Shown one piece after another: positions 5,436-5,794 of a stretch of 5,794 bases of DNA. Both the position numbers and the translations under genes were made by a program. Numbering within the stretch: the first letter of the stretch is position 1; the number at the start of each line of letters is the position of its first letter. The DNA lies in contig JBCBAP010000116.1 in the NCBI GenBank assembly GCA_038532435.1, positions 1 through 5,794 on the forward strand, given 5' to 3'. The notes beneath the pieces were generated by a model. That model did no database searches and was not told the origin of the DNA. It was given only the letters and a program-made list of their open reading frames with translations. The DNA is from JBCBAP01 sp038532435. GTDB taxonomy: Bacteria > Pseudomonadota > Alphaproteobacteria > Rhodobacterales > Rhodobacteraceae.

Positions 5436-5794
5436 CGGATCGGCGGCAGGCGGGCGGGCTGGCTGCAATCACGGATCACGTCCGCCCCGCAGCCGCGCGG
5501 GGTGAGGTCGCGGGACAGGCAGATGCGGACCTCCTGGATCCGCCGGTCCCGGCAGGTCACGGTGATGCCGTTCGCCGTCATCTCCGGATTTGCCTCGAGA
5601 AATGCGGCCTCGATCACCGCGGGGCGCAGGGTGAGTTCCTCGGCCACCTTTCGCAGGATGGGGGGACGGGTCACCCGCGTATACGCCTCCCGGGACAGGG
5701 CAAGGTAGTCCGGGCCGTCCAATCCGGAGCAGCGCCCGTGCTTTTTCCACTGGTGCCAGGCGAGCCCGCCTGATCCCATGATGTCCTCCATCGC
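5432..5794 (-). CDS. Ribonuclease T2 family protein (C-terminal part, cut by the window edge)
   Basis: The last 120 residues of an RNase T2 family protein; the start, including any signal peptide and the first active-site histidine, lies beyond position 5794. RNase T2 enzymes cleave RNA through 2',3'-cyclic phosphates and act in the periplasm or outside the cell. The second conserved active-site segment is visible as WHQWKKHGRC (codons 5756-5729), where most family members have HEWxKHGTC. The Lys and His (His codon 5738-5740) are kept, but the Glu is Gln (codon 5750-5752). Downstream, VTCRDRRIQEVRICLSRDL and the later CG and DC cysteines fit the C-terminal disulfide pattern of bacterial members. 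The stop overlaps the start of the NTF2-like gene as ATGA, so the two are probably one transcript. The part inside the window has no frameshift. Family assignment is strong; activity is less sure because of the Glu-to-Gln change. Confidence 0.88.
   Translation of the reverse strand, partial: AMEDIMGSGGLAWHQWKKHGRCSGLDGPDYLALSREAYTRVTRPPILRKVAEELTLRPAVIEAAFLEANPEMTANGITVTCRDRRIQEVRICLSRDLTPRGCGADVIRDCSQPARLPPIR

Noticed and set aside
5436..5468. Upstream TTG start for the NTF2-like protein
   Set aside because: It would add a Pro/Ala-rich stretch overlapping the RNase T2 coding end, whereas ATG 5435 forms a standard ATGA coupling.

Overview
The window looks like chromosomal DNA of a GC-rich alphaproteobacterium, most likely Rhodobacteraceae (Rhodobacter/Roseobacter relatives). 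This rests on the high GC content and on the form of the proteins: thioredoxin with a GIPALFLF segment, AccD with a complete four-cysteine zinc ribbon and an Ala-rich tail, a Rhodobacterales-type class IV aminotransferase, and an RNase T2 of the same group. It also rests on an intergenic element (CCTCCGGCGGGGATATTT) that I remember as common in genomes of this family. No search could be run, so the lineage is an inference.

Layout. Positions 56-376 (+) encode thioredoxin (trxA), closed by a strong intrinsic terminator at 399-430. A non-coding stretch of about 270 bp (431-702) follows, with a few weak inverted repeats. Then comes a minus-strand operon, accD (start at 2924) followed by folC (ending at 703), joined by a 4-base ATGA overlap. 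AccD makes malonyl-CoA for fatty acid synthesis and FolC makes and polyglutamylates folate. A short divergent region (2925-3040) holds candidate promoters for accD-folC and for a plus-strand class IV aminotransferase (3041-3898). The aminotransferase is followed after 81 bp by a zinc-free quinone oxidoreductase of the medium-chain dehydrogenase superfamily (3980-4975), probably starting at TTG. A 67-bp convergent gap carries the GC-rich repeat. Last is a second ATGA-coupled minus-strand pair: an RNase T2 cut by the right edge (5432-5794), followed by a small NTF2/SnoaL-like protein (5043-5435).

Overall this is mostly ordinary housekeeping sequence. I see no mobile element, CRISPR array, tRNA, rRNA or defence system, and no convincing new multi-gene system. 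The points most worth a second look are the convergent-gap repeat, the Gln in place of the usual catalytic Glu in RNase T2, the unusual coupling of RNase T2 to an NTF2-like protein, the possible shared -35 box between accD and the aminotransferase, and the atypical active-site segment of that aminotransferase.
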